From assembly GCA_019359435.1 (NCBI GenBank), contig JAHHHI010000018.1, forward strand, positions 1 to 33,725: a stretch of DNA of 33,725 bases, given 5' to 3'. Below the pieces are notes generated by a model that ran no database searches, was not told the origin of the DNA, and saw only the letters and a program-made list of their open reading frames with translations. Shown here piece after piece: positions 14,162 to 23,289 of the stretch. The stretch is from Kaiparowitsia implicata GSE-PSE-MK54-09C. Lineage in GTDB: Bacteria; Cyanobacteriota; Cyanobacteriia; Elainellales; Elainellaceae. A program made the position numbers and the translations under genes. Position 1 is the first letter of the stretch. Every line of letters begins with the position of its first letter.

Positions 14162-16125
14162 GTCTGACGCCATTGGTGCAGAGTGCCGCTGGCGCTGGCG
14201 CTAACTAGCGTGCCGTTGGCAAAAAATGCGAGGCGAGGGGGCGCGATCGCCCCGCCTTTGGCGGTGTCGTCTGGCAAAACGAACGTGCCGCTAAGGGTGG
14301 CTGTGGTTAAGTCCCATAGGTTCACCTGCCGATCGGGGCTAGCGGTGGCGAGCACAGTGCCGTTGGGATGCAGGGCGATCGCCCCAATGGGTAGCGTATG
14401 CCCGGTGAGGGTGTGGCGCAGTGCCCCCGTTTGCACCTGACGCAGCTTCACGGTGACATCCCAACTGGCGCTAACAGCGGTTTGTCCATCGGGGGTGAGG
14501 GCGACTGCGCTCACCCGCGCGGTGTGGCTAGGCAACGTGCGCAATAGCTCTTGCGTGCCCAAGTGCCAGAGTTTGAGCGTGCCGCCGGCATCGCCGCTGA
14601 GCAGCAGGTTGCGGTCAGGGTGAAGGGCGATCGCCTCAATCGACTGCGGATGGCCTGTAAAGGTATGCAGCAGCTTGCCACTCAGGGTATCCCACAGGCG
14701 CAGGGTTTTGTCGCGGCTGGCGCTCACCAACCGCTGCCCCGCCCCATCCAAGGCCAGTGCGGTGATGCGATCGCCGTGCCCCTCCAACACGCGAATCGTC
14801 TGCCCCGATTTCACATCCCACAGCCGCACGGTGCGATCGTCGCTGCCGCTGGCGAACTGAACGCCGTCTGCGCTAACGGCCAAACTCGTAATGCTGTAAT
14901 CATGGCCAACGAACTGCCACCGCATCTCATCTCGATCCACATCCCACAGGTTGAGAGAACACCCTTGCTGGGCCTTGGGGGAGGGGCTTGCCCCAGCGGG
15001 GCTAGGGGACGCGCTTCCTGCGACCAGCAGCAGATTCTCTTGAGGTAGGGGGGCGATCGCCTGCACGGCATGCCCCAGCGCCAGGGTATGGATGCAGCGC
15101 CAAGGGTTGGCTGTTGACGGATCGCCAGACTGGCAGCCAGACCAGTGACCCGTCTGGCTGCCAGTCTGAACGGCGGTGGTTTTCCACTGGAGGGCTTGCC
15201 AACTGGCCGACAGGCGAATCTGGGTGGGCGATGCGCCCAAGTCTTGCAGCACGGCGGCAGCGGTGGCATAGCGATCGCCCAGGGGCATGGCTACAAGCCG
15301 ATCCAGAATGCGGGCTAGGTCATCCCCAATGTCTCCCGCGACGCTGCGCCAATACCACTGGCCATTCGCCGTATCAAATAAATCAAAGGGAGACAACCCC
15401 GTGACCAACTGCAGACAGGTTGTGCCTAATCCATAGAGGTCGCTGGCAAAGGTTGCCTTACCCATCAACTGCTCGGGTGCGGCATACTCGGCGCTGCCCA
15501 TCACGGTGCCGGTTTTTGCCAGCGCCGACTGGGTGGCAAACTTCACGGCACCAAAGTCTACGAGCATCCAGGAATCGGCTGGGCGTTGGGACGATAGGGC
15601 GATCGCATTGGCGGGTTTGACATCTCGATGGATGACGTGGTGCTGGTGCAGGTAGTGCAAGACGGTGAGGAGCGATCGCAGTACAGCCCGAATCTGCGGC
15701 TCGTCGAAGGTGCCGTGCTGTTGCAACTGCTGCAACAGGCTCGAGCCATCCACAAACTGCTGCACCAAAAACTGCTGTGCCCCGCGCTCAAAGTAGGCCA
15801 GCACATCGGGTAGTTGGGGATGGTCACTCAATTCTGCCAGCTTGGCGATATCGTGCCGCAGCCGGTCGGCATCACTCAGACTGCCGGGCAAATCGGGATG
15901 GAGTGACGCCTCGGCCTCGCTGGTGCTGTAGCGCTTGATGATGCAGCGGGGATCGAGCAGTTGTGTGGTATCCATCCCCAAAAACGTGCGGCTAGAGTTG
16001 CCGCTGCCCAAGGGCTGAAAGGCGGCATAGCGATCGCCCAGCCGCAATCGACTGCCGCAGCTCTGGCAAAAGTTCATCCCCTGGGGATTGGCAGGGTGGC
16101 GACACTGAGGGGTGAGGCAATACAC
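14158..16125 (-). CDS. zinc-ribbon Ser/Thr protein kinase with WD40 propeller (paralogue 2)
   Basis: A 655-residue eukaryotic-type kinase. Residues 1-24 hold four cysteines in a zinc-ribbon pattern (CLTPQC ... CQSC). The kinase domain (about 33-300) has an unusual glycine loop, LGSGNSSRTFLG, Lys64, HRDVKPAN (Asp168), DFG (190-192) and activation loop GTVMGSAEYAAPEQ, so it should be active. After a linker, seven WD40 blades end in LWD-like motifs (LNLWDV, VRLWDV, LRLWDT, LKLWHL, VKLRQV, VNLWDL, LHQWRQ), one full propeller for partner binding. Blade 1 has a Pro/Ala/Ser insertion (SPSPAGASPSP). The TAG stop is inside the CTAG end of a MITE. It follows its paralogue after 155 bases. Confidence 0.95.
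   Translation of the reverse strand: MYCLTPQCRHPANPQGMNFCQSCGSRLRLGDRYAAFQPLGSGNSSRTFLGMDTTQLLDPRCIIKRYSTSEAEASLHPDLPGSLSDADRLRHDIAKLAELSDHPQLPDVLAYFERGAQQFLVQQFVDGSSLLQQLQQHGTFDEPQIRAVLRSLLTVLHYLHQHHVIHRDVKPANAIALSSQRPADSWMLVDFGAVKFATQSALAKTGTVMGSAEYAAPEQLMGKATFASDLYGLGTTCLQLVTGLSPFDLFDTANGQWYWRSVAGDIGDDLARILDRLVAMPLGDRYATAAAVLQDLGASPTQIRLSASWQALQWKTTAVQTGSQTGHWSGCQSGDPSTANPWRCIHTLALGHAVQAIAPLPQENLLLVAGSASPSPAGASPSPKAQQGCSLNLWDVDRDEMRWQFVGHDYSITSLAVSADGVQFASGSDDRTVRLWDVKSGQTIRVLEGHGDRITALALDGAGQRLVSASRDKTLRLWDTLSGKLLHTFTGHPQSIEAIALHPDRNLLLSGDAGGTLKLWHLGTQELLRTLPSHTARVSAVALTPDGQTAVSASWDVTVKLRQVQTGALRHTLTGHTLPIGAIALHPNGTVLATASPDRQVNLWDLTTATLSGTFVLPDDTAKGGAIAPPRLAFFANGTLVSASASGTLHQWRQT
15126..15168. 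repeat. perfect 17-bp inverted repeat inside the kinase linker
   Basis: CAGACTGGCAGCCAGAC (15126-15142) is exactly inverted at 15152-15168 with nine bases between. It lies in frame in the linker between the kinase domain and the WD40 propeller, encoding TGSQTGHWSGCQSG. The paralogue at 16281 lacks it. A small palindrome tolerated in a flexible linker is the likely explanation. Confidence 0.85.
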
Positions 16126-16280
16126 AATCTGCGTAAACTCTGATCGTTCAGACTGAACGGAGGCTTAACCGAAATGCGTCGGGGATTGCCGAGGGAGCAC
16201 TCGGCTGCCCGTGATCTGGATGATCTGGATGTAAACGTTTACTTGAAACCTCTTGCATCTGGCACCTACTGATACCCATC

Positions 16281-18350
16281 CTACAGCCGTTGCCAGATGC
16301 GAATGGTTTCGTCGGCGCTGCCACTAACCAGAGTTTGCCCGTCGGGGCTAAAGGCGATCGCACTCAATGACCAGGCATAGGGCAGGGTGAGGGGGCGATC
16401 GCCCGTGAACTGGGTAATGCCTGTGGCCTCTGACCGCAGCGACCAGAGCTTAATGCGGTTGTCTTCGCTGCCGCTGGCCAGCAGGGTGCCGCTGGGGTTC
16501 ATGGCAAGACAGGTGATTTCGTCTTGATGAGCCAGGATAGTGCGGATCTGCTTACTGTGGCTCAAGTCCCAAAACCGCAGCGTGCGATCCCACCCGGTGC
16601 TGACGAGGGTGAGCCAGTTGGGGGCGATCGCCAAATCGGTAATGCGGTCGGTGTGGCCGCGCAGGCTGCTAATGAGGCGATCGCCCTTCAAATCCCATAG
16701 CCGAATGGTGGTGTCATAGCTGCTGCTCACCAGGGTTTGCCCATCAGGGCTAAGCAAAATTTGGGTGATGCGATCGCGGTGTTTGTGCAGGCGGGCTAAG
16801 GGTTCGCCGCTCGTCAAATCCCACAGGTTAATCAACCCATCGCCGCCGCCGCTGGCGAGCAACTGCCCATTTTGGCTGGGGGCGATCGCCGAAATCACCC
16901 ATTCATGCCCGCGCCGCTTCAGGAACGACTTGCGGCTTTCCACATCCCACCAGATCACCGTGCAATCGTCGCTGCCGCTGATCAGGAGCCGTCCGTCAGG
17001 ACTAAAGGTGAGGGCGCTGATGCGATCGCTATGCCCCCCCGGCGACAGCATCGACTTGGCCGAAAAGGTGTGCAGCAGCGTTCCGGTATCTAAATGCCAC
17101 AGCTTGATTGAGCAGTCGGCACTGCCGCTGGCAATCAGCAGCCCATCGGGACTGATGGCGATCGCCGTCACATTGCCCTCATGGCCAATCAGAGTGCGAC
17201 TACAGGTCCAGCCCCGCGTTGCCGTCAGGGGATCTGCGAGCGGGGTGGCGCGGCCATTGCGTCGAGAGGTCTGGGCGATATCTCGTGACCCGTCTGATTG
17301 AGGTTCAGCCGGGGACTTGGTCGGCGATGCCGGTACCGCCGTCACAGCCTGCCGTCGCAGCACGGCCAACTCTGAAGAGGCTGTGGGTTCTGATGCCGGA
17401 ACCCGGTTCGTTAAGCGCACAATGGGGCGATCGCTCGCGTTGAGCGCCTTCATCACGGCTGCCGCCGAGCGAAACCGCTGCCCAGTGGCCCGTCGCAGCA
17501 TTTTGTCTAACACCTGCACCAACCCCGAATCCATAGCGGGTGGCGCATAGTCTTGCCAGATCCAGCGGTCTTCTAACGGGGAGTACAGATCAAAGGGGTG
17601 CAGGCCCGTCAGCAGATGCACACAGGTGACGCCCAGGCTGTAGATGTCGCTGGCAAACTCAGCCTTGCCCATGACCTGCTCGGGTGCAGCATACCCCGCG
17701 CTGCCAATCACCGTGCCGGTTTTTGCCAAAATGTCGCGGGTGGCATATTTCGACGCGCCAAAATCGACCAGCACCAAATCCCCATCGGCCTCTGGCTGGC
17801 GCGAGCTGCGGCGAATCAGGTTGGTGGGTTTGATGTCGCGGTGGATAATTTGGTGGTCGTGCAGCCGTTGCAGCACTGGCAACAGCTCGTTCAACAAGCG
17901 CAAAATTTTGATATCGCTAAAGCGGCCCTCGTCCTCTAGCTCTTGCGCCAGGGTTTGACCGTTGATGTATTCCTGCACGAGATAGTCGCAGTCGCCTTGC
18001 TGCACAAAGGCATAGAGTGAGGGAATCTGGGGATGGTTGCCCAGCCGCTTGAGCTGCTCAGCCTCTTGCCGAAACATCTCAGAGGCTTGGCGGGCCGCTT
18101 CAGCATCTTGGCGGATGGGGAGCAGTTGCTTGATCACGCAGGGGCGGCGGGGCTCGGGTGACTCGGGAGGTCGATCGCTCTCCCCTGCTTCATCCACCGC
18201 GAGCAGGGTTTTGCCAAAGCCGCCCTGACCTAGCACCGCCACTGCCCGAAAGCGATCGCCCAACAGCAAACTCGCTCCGCAACTTTGGCAGAAGCGAGCG
18301 TCCATTGGATTTTGAGGCTGGGGGCAAACCGGGTTAAGGCAATGGCTCAT
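16281..18350 (-). CDS. zinc-ribbon Ser/Thr protein kinase with WD40 propeller (paralogue 1)
   Basis: A 689-residue kinase paralogous to the next gene downstream. The N-terminal zinc ribbon is CLNPVC ... CQSC (4-23). The kinase domain has canonical glycine loop VLGQGGFGKTLLA, Lys74, HRDIKPTN (Asp172), DFG (196-198) and GTVIGSAGYAAPEQ. Then comes a basic/Ser-rich linker (about 320-390) and seven WD40 blades ending in LWH, WWD, LWD, LWD, FWD, LWS and IWQ motifs. No membrane span, so cytosolic. Its ATG begins three bases after the ycf34 stop, so the two are translationally linked. Substrates cannot be inferred. Order and similarity point to local tandem duplication of the pair. Confidence 0.95.
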   Translation of the reverse strand: MSHCLNPVCPQPQNPMDARFCQSCGASLLLGDRFRAVAVLGQGGFGKTLLAVDEAGESDRPPESPEPRRPCVIKQLLPIRQDAEAARQASEMFRQEAEQLKRLGNHPQIPSLYAFVQQGDCDYLVQEYINGQTLAQELEDEGRFSDIKILRLLNELLPVLQRLHDHQIIHRDIKPTNLIRRSSRQPEADGDLVLVDFGASKYATRDILAKTGTVIGSAGYAAPEQVMGKAEFASDIYSLGVTCVHLLTGLHPFDLYSPLEDRWIWQDYAPPAMDSGLVQVLDKMLRRATGQRFRSAAAVMKALNASDRPIVRLTNRVPASEPTASSELAVLRRQAVTAVPASPTKSPAEPQSDGSRDIAQTSRRNGRATPLADPLTATRGWTCSRTLIGHEGNVTAIAISPDGLLIASGSADCSIKLWHLDTGTLLHTFSAKSMLSPGGHSDRISALTFSPDGRLLISGSDDCTVIWWDVESRKSFLKRRGHEWVISAIAPSQNGQLLASGGGDGLINLWDLTSGEPLARLHKHRDRITQILLSPDGQTLVSSSYDTTIRLWDLKGDRLISSLRGHTDRITDLAIAPNWLTLVSTGWDRTLRFWDLSHSKQIRTILAHQDEITCLAMNPSGTLLASGSEDNRIKLWSLRSEATGITQFTGDRPLTLPYAWSLSAIAFSPDGQTLVSGSADETIRIWQRL

Positions 18351-18353
18351 GAA

Positions 18354-18638
18354 TCAGGTGGGCACCAATTCCCCTGGGCGCAGCTTGGCCCAGCGCCCCA
18401 TGTCTGCTTTATAGCTGGCGCACCCCACCACGTCATATTCTTCGCCAAAGTCGCCCGTTTGCGAAATTTGCCCGTCGGGCAAAACCACCACTTCTGGCAG
18501 CTTTAGGTTGTAGTTAATATCGGTATTGGTGGGTTCAAAGTCGGGCGCTTCGGTGAGGTGAGGCTGCTGGTGCAGTCGTTCGACCTCGTGGTAGGTCGTG
18601 CAGCGATCGACATAGGCACAGTTCACACAAATACACAT
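18354..18638 (-). CDS. ycf34: Ycf34 family protein
   Basis: A 94-residue cysteine-containing protein of the Ycf34 family, found in cyanobacteria and red-lineage plastids. The start MCICVNCAYVDRCTTYHEVE has the family CxCxxCxxxxxC pattern (Cys2, Cys4, Cys7, Cys13). HQQPHL and the late DVVGCASY, with a further cysteine, follow. Work on the family suggests an iron-sulfur cluster and a role in photosynthetic electron transport; the sequence itself shows only the conserved cysteines. It is the first gene of a run with two WD40 kinases, three bases from the first, a notable arrangement if conserved. Confidence 0.92.
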   Translation of the reverse strand: MCICVNCAYVDRCTTYHEVERLHQQPHLTEAPDFEPTNTDINYNLKLPEVVVLPDGQISQTGDFGEEYDVVGCASYKADMGRWAKLRPGELVPT

Positions 18639-18895
18639 ATTGAAACCCCTCGTAAGCCCTGCAACAGGCTCAACAAGATGACATCTTTTTTGCTACTCTA
18701 ACCCAAGTTCCTAGAAAACCGCAGGGAGCTGAGGGGAATATTGCAAAATGATAAGGGCGATCGCCTTGAACCAGGGGTTTGGCTACAGGTCTACCCCGTG
18801 CTAGCCCCTGCCCTTTCTGAATTTTGGTGCAAGATGTAAATAGACTAACGACCCCAGAGCCGATGCAGTAGACGCATGGGCTGCATGAATAAGGT

Positions 18896-20248
18896 TTGGA
18901 TCGGTTGTTGATTGACTTAGATGCTATTTCAGCGAGTTGCTCGGTGCTGTCACCTCATACGTGGCCGTTTGCGCTGGAGTGGCTGCCCGCCAATGCCTAT
19001 TTGGTGGGGGGCAACGTGCGCGATGCGCTGCTGGGGCGGCAAGCCGACTATTTGGATCTGGATTTTGTGATGCCTCAGGCCACGGTAGAGACGGCGCGGG
19101 CGATCGCCACGCACTATCAGGCTGGGTTTGTGCTGCTCGATGCTGAGCGGCAGATCGCGCGGGTGGTGTTTCGCGGGGCCACGGTCGATTTTGCTCAGCA
19201 GGTAGGCGACACGCTGGAATCTGACCTGCAGCGGCGCGATTTCACCGTAAATGCGATCGCCTACGATCCCATCACCGATCGCATCATCGACCCGGTGCAG
19301 GGCTATGCCGATCTGCAACGACGGCTGATCCGCATGATTGCGCCAGAAAACCTCAAAGAAGATCCGCTGCGGCTGCTGCGGGCCTATCGCCAAGCCGCGC
19401 AGTTGGGGTTTGTGCTAGAACCGCAGACTCAAACCACGGTGCAGCACCTTGCAGATCTCTTGCGGGGCATTGCGCCAGAGCGGGTGCAGGCAGAACTCAA
19501 CTATCTGTTGGGGTCTGCCGCAGGGACGCCTTTTTTGACGGCGGCCTGGCACGATGGGCTGCTGCACGACTGGCTGCCCCACACCACAGCCCCTCGGCTG
19601 GCCTGGGTGGCTGCGATTGACCATTGGGCGATCGCCCTGTCTCAACGCTGGCCCACGCTGTCTACCTATCTCTACGGCTGGGTCAAAGATCAGCAAAAAG
19701 TCTCTGGTGCAGGCCGCAGTTGGCTGCGAATCGCCAAGCTGACCTGCCTAACCGCTCCAGACCCGGCCCTAGCGGAACCAGAACTGTGGCGGCTAAAATA
19801 TTGCCGCGCCGAGGTGCAAGCGGTGCTCACGGTGCTGCGGCAGATGCCGCACCTCTATACGGTGATCGATGCCTGGGAGGGCTCGGTGCCGCCCTCCCGC
19901 AAAGCGCAGTACTACTTCTTTCAAAAGGTGGGGACGGCGTTTCCGGCAGTGGTGCTGCTGGGGCTGGCTCAAGGGGTGGAGTTGGGGGCGATCGCCCCGC
20001 TCATTGAGCACTATCTAGACCCGACAGATCCAGTGGCGCATCCCCAGCCATTGCTGTCTGGACGAGACCTGATGGAATCGCTGGGGCTGCCTCCCAGCCC
20101 TCACATCGGCAAACTGCTAGATGCCCTTCAGCTGGCTCAGGCCGAAGGCACTCTCACCACTCAGCAAGACGCCCTAACCCTAGCCCGACACCTACAGGCT
20201 GACAGTCCGCCCCCTAATCCGACTCAAGCTCAGAAGGTAAACCCATGA
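18896..20248 (+). CDS. tRNA nucleotidyltransferase / poly(A) polymerase family (CCA-adding type)
   Basis: A 450-residue class II nucleotidyltransferase of the bacterial CCA/poly(A) family. The catalytic head has AYLVGGNVRDALLG, the metal-binding DLD in YLDLDFVMP, then RRDFTVNAIAYD and DPLRLLRAYRQAAQLGF, the nucleotide-recognition and neck motifs. The C-terminal half is helical. It would add CCA (or CC or A, as cyanobacteria can split the activity between two enzymes) to tRNA 3' ends. No in-frame ATG exists early; TTG 18896 is the longest start and TTG 18905, with AAGG ten bases upstream, is an alternative. The stop overlaps the next start as ATGA. Confidence 0.9.
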   Translation: MDRLLIDLDAISASCSVLSPHTWPFALEWLPANAYLVGGNVRDALLGRQADYLDLDFVMPQATVETARAIATHYQAGFVLLDAERQIARVVFRGATVDFAQQVGDTLESDLQRRDFTVNAIAYDPITDRIIDPVQGYADLQRRLIRMIAPENLKEDPLRLLRAYRQAAQLGFVLEPQTQTTVQHLADLLRGIAPERVQAELNYLLGSAAGTPFLTAAWHDGLLHDWLPHTTAPRLAWVAAIDHWAIALSQRWPTLSTYLYGWVKDQQKVSGAGRSWLRIAKLTCLTAPDPALAEPELWRLKYCRAEVQAVLTVLRQMPHLYTVIDAWEGSVPPSRKAQYYFFQKVGTAFPAVVLLGLAQGVELGAIAPLIEHYLDPTDPVAHPQPLLSGRDLMESLGLPPSPHIGKLLDALQLAQAEGTLTTQQDALTLARHLQADSPPPNPTQAQKVNP

Positions 20249-21213
20249 CTCCGGTGCTCCCCGGTGCCCCTTGGCTGATCGCCCATCGCACCATGGTGGG
20301 CATTAATCGGCCTTACGAAATCACCCTAAACGGGCGAGATTACGTGCTCTGGCAGACGGCTGAGGGGCAACTCTTTGCGCTCGACAATAGCTGCCCTCAC
20401 ATGCAAGCGCCCCTATCAAACGGATGGGTTTGTCAGGAGCGGCAGTCCATTACCTGTCCGTTTCACGCGCTAGAGTTTTCAGGAGATGGCCGCTTGCTAA
20501 CAGAGGGCAAACCCAGCGGACAACCCATTGCTAAACCGCTTGACTTGGTGATTCAAGGGGATTTGATTTGGACCTATGGTGGATTTAGCCCGCGCTTACC
20601 CATCCCAGATTTAATTCCTCGTAAAACCAATGGGCTTAAGTTTTTGGGCGCGACAGGTGCACGCAGCATTCAGGCAGATTTTTTAAGCTGCATCAAAATC
20701 AACTATGACTTCAATCATCAAAATGGCAGCCATCGCGAGACGTTTAGAGTCCGAGAAAACCCTATCCATCGGTTCGAAGCACAGGGGCATATCGCCAGAG
20801 TAGATCTGACCTTTATTCGAGAAGACAACACCTTTAAAGAAATTCTAGATAATCCGGCGATTCTAAGCCTCCCAAAACGGTACCAAGGCCAGCTGGATTA
20901 TGTGTTTCCATCCCTTGTGGTGTTTCGCGCAGAGGTTGATTTGGGCCATCTGCCGCAGGTTTTTGTGCTGTATCCCGAAACCGAATCTCGCACCAGAATC
21001 TTTGTGCTTTGCTATGGAACGTGGAACCCTCTCCTGCTCAAGCTACCCGGGGTGAATCAGTTCATGACACGCTCTCTGTTAAAGGCCACTGCCGTTGTGA
21101 CGGAGCAAGATGCCAAGACAGTCGAGTCGCTGTATCCAAGCCAGCCGCCGCAAATTCGCCTGCCGCATGAAGACATCATGGCGTATGTGGAGCAGCTCTA
21201 TCGAGACTGGTAG
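20245..21213 (+). CDS. Rieske non-heme iron oxygenase, alpha-subunit type
   Basis: A 322-residue oxygenase. The N-terminal Rieske domain shows C50-P-H52 (SCPHMQAPL) and C71-P-F-H74 (CPFHALEF), ligands of a [2Fe-2S] cluster. The C-terminal domain has the mononuclear iron motif D155-x2-H158-x4-H163 in NYDFNHQNGSH and a late Asp in VTEQDAKTVES as the likely third ligand. Such enzymes hydroxylate or demethylate aromatic or other ring substrates using an external reductase; no reductase lies nearby and the substrate is unknown. In cyanobacteria related proteins include pheophorbide-oxygenase-like enzymes, but similarity here is not enough to assign one. The start ATG overlaps the upstream stop, so both genes are co-translated. 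Confidence 0.92.
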   Translation: MTPVLPGAPWLIAHRTMVGINRPYEITLNGRDYVLWQTAEGQLFALDNSCPHMQAPLSNGWVCQERQSITCPFHALEFSGDGRLLTEGKPSGQPIAKPLDLVIQGDLIWTYGGFSPRLPIPDLIPRKTNGLKFLGATGARSIQADFLSCIKINYDFNHQNGSHRETFRVRENPIHRFEAQGHIARVDLTFIREDNTFKEILDNPAILSLPKRYQGQLDYVFPSLVVFRAEVDLGHLPQVFVLYPETESRTRIFVLCYGTWNPLLLKLPGVNQFMTRSLLKATAVVTEQDAKTVESLYPSQPPQIRLPHEDIMAYVEQLYRDW

Positions 21214-21261
21214 CAGCGACTCAGCGAGGCTCAGAAACCGTCGGTGTGGCGGCGAGGCAGG

Positions 21262-21293
21262 TGTTGCAGTCGGGCGATCGCCCGACTGCAACA
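21262..21293. repeat. perfect 32-bp palindrome centred on HIP1
   Basis: TGTTGCAGTCGGGCGA is followed directly by its exact inverse, so GCGATCGC is the centre. It lies 48 bases past the Rieske oxygenase stop, between convergent genes, and may act as a bidirectional terminator stem, though no T-tract follows. The rest of the 21214-21476 spacer shows nothing else. Confidence 0.85.
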
Positions 21294-21476
21294 GTAAGAG
21301 CGACAATGTCTTGCCGTTGCAGGATGGGGAGATTTCTGACAAAGAGACTCCCCATCCATCAGCAGTTCTCTGGGAGGGGCGTTGGCGCAGCCAAGCCAAA
21401 GGCGTTACGGTTGTCTGTCTAAAACGGGAGCGTCTTTTCGAGAAGTCTCCCTAGCGCTGGACTTGTCCGCAAGGCT

Positions 21477-23075
21477 CTAGGCCGCCGTCTGATCGGCCTT
21501 TTCTGCTAGGACGTCAAGAAATTCGAGAACCACCGCATTTGTCCAGCCGAAGCCGATTTCGTTAGAGCTATAGCCAAAGCGAATCTCATCGGACACATTC
21601 CCCGATCGCCGCATCACGTCGTATTTTTCTAGCAGGGTGCCCCGCTTTTCAAATTCGTCAATCACCATCGTGAGAAACTTGCGGGCAATGCGCTCGCTTG
21701 CTTCATAATGCCCATAGCGGCGTAGCCCTTCCACTGCAATCCAATTCAGTGGAGCCCAGCCAAAGGGGGCATCCCACTGGTTTCCCGTGACATAGGTGCT
21801 CGCAAGGATGCCGCCTGGCGCTTCAAATCGATCGAGGTTATCCGCGACGCGACGCGCTTGCTCGGGCGACGACATGCCCAGCCATAGCGGATAAAAGGTA
21901 GCCGCAAACTCGTAATGACGGCGGCGGCTGGTTTGCAGGTTGTAGTCAAAATACAGACCTGCTTCGTCATCCCAAAGGTAGCGATCGGCCCGCCCTTGGC
22001 GTTCTACAGCGCGATCTTCCCATTGTTGGGCGAGTTCTTCTTTGCCCATAATGCGGCGAATTTTTGCCATATCGCGCTCCATGCCGTAGAGCAAGCTGTT
22101 GAGACACACCGGGGCATAGTGCAGAATGTCGATGCTGAAGGGGCCAAAGCGATTGGTAATGTCGAAGCCTGACTCTCGCATGGAGCGATCGCCCTTATAG
22201 AACAAAGCGGTCAGCTCGTTGGCCTCTTCGTCGTAATAGAGCGACATGTCGTAGTCGTCAAAGCTGAAGGTTTGATAGTAGGTCTTCACCCGGTCGTAGT
22301 GGTTGCGGCCTTCTTCATCGCGCTCAGAAAACAACACCTCTGGCGAGGGGCCATCGCCTAAGGCGTAATAGCGAGACAGCCCGGTGCCGGGGTTGAGGTG
22401 AGGGGGCACCACCCAGAAGTAGTAGAACTGCTCTAGCAACGGCACTGCGCTGCTGAGCCAGTCGCGATCTTGCGTGACTTCGTAGACAGCGAGCACCATC
22501 AGGCTTAGCACCGGAGGCTGCGATCGCTGCAGCATATAGGTTCGGTTTGAGTTGAGAATGGTGCCATAGTGCCCGACCTGATAGAGTGCTTGATCGACTA
22601 GGCTTTGCGCCAGATCAACTTCGCCATCGCGCAGCAGGCCCAGCACAATAAAGTAGCTATCCCAGCCATACATTTCGTTAAAGCGGCCACCGGGCACGAC
22701 ATAGTCACCCGGCAGGTAGAGCAGCCCGTGCTTGCGGATGGCTTCGGGCTCTGCGGGCAGCCGAAGAATCGAAATCTGTTTAAGGTCTTCTTTAGAAAGA
22801 GATTTTTCTAACACCTGCTGCACTTCGGGGCAGTCTTCGCGCGGCGAAATGTAAACAATCCACGGGTCGCCGGGCTTATGCGCGAGCTTTTCGTCTTTAG
22901 CCGAATCGAGCAGGTGATCGTGCGATCGCCGCAAGGTTACCCAAGAGTCTTTGATGTACTCGCGTACGGACTTGATTTGCGCTGGCGTAGGCCGGGTGTC
23001 TGAGGACGCAGAAATTTGAGTGGTCACGACGCGAGTCTCCAATGGCTCCAAGGGTTTATCGGTTAAGTTGGGCAA
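21477..23075 (-). CDS. treH: trehalase, glycoside hydrolase family 37
   Basis: A 532-residue cytosolic trehalase that splits trehalose into two glucoses. Both family signatures are clear: PGGRFNEMYGWDSYF (about 127-141) and QWDAPFGWAPLNW (about 444-456). Other conserved pieces are NSNRTYMLQRSQPPVLSLM, ESGFDITNRFG and KYDVMRRSGN. ATG 23075 is the start, with no signal peptide. It is the last gene of treZ-treY-treH on the minus strand, 214 bases after treY, an order I recall from Nostoc, where the cluster responds to drying. Having synthesis and breakdown together suggests tight control of trehalose level. Confidence 0.95.
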   Translation of the reverse strand: MPNLTDKPLEPLETRVVTTQISASSDTRPTPAQIKSVREYIKDSWVTLRRSHDHLLDSAKDEKLAHKPGDPWIVYISPREDCPEVQQVLEKSLSKEDLKQISILRLPAEPEAIRKHGLLYLPGDYVVPGGRFNEMYGWDSYFIVLGLLRDGEVDLAQSLVDQALYQVGHYGTILNSNRTYMLQRSQPPVLSLMVLAVYEVTQDRDWLSSAVPLLEQFYYFWVVPPHLNPGTGLSRYYALGDGPSPEVLFSERDEEGRNHYDRVKTYYQTFSFDDYDMSLYYDEEANELTALFYKGDRSMRESGFDITNRFGPFSIDILHYAPVCLNSLLYGMERDMAKIRRIMGKEELAQQWEDRAVERQGRADRYLWDDEAGLYFDYNLQTSRRRHYEFAATFYPLWLGMSSPEQARRVADNLDRFEAPGGILASTYVTGNQWDAPFGWAPLNWIAVEGLRRYGHYEASERIARKFLTMVIDEFEKRGTLLEKYDVMRRSGNVSDEIRFGYSSNEIGFGWTNAVVLEFLDVLAEKADQTAA

Positions 23076-23289
23076 TCAATCGATTGCGGATTGGGTTGCA
23101 CGATTGCAATCTAGTGCTGACCTGTCACTAATTTAGTGCAGGTGATTTTAATACAGAAAATAGAAAACGCATCTACGCCGTATCTCTACAAAGTTGGATC
23201 GGAGAGGCTTAATTCATCGACCAACCTTGACCAACCTTGAAGAGGCCGAACATATTGCGAGAAAGACGCCGGAGATACTGCCCCAAACC

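Noticed and set aside
12769-15404. Long antisense frames across the AMIN and kinase genes
   Set aside because: They are shadows of strong coding frames created by GC-rich codon use and HIP1 sites.
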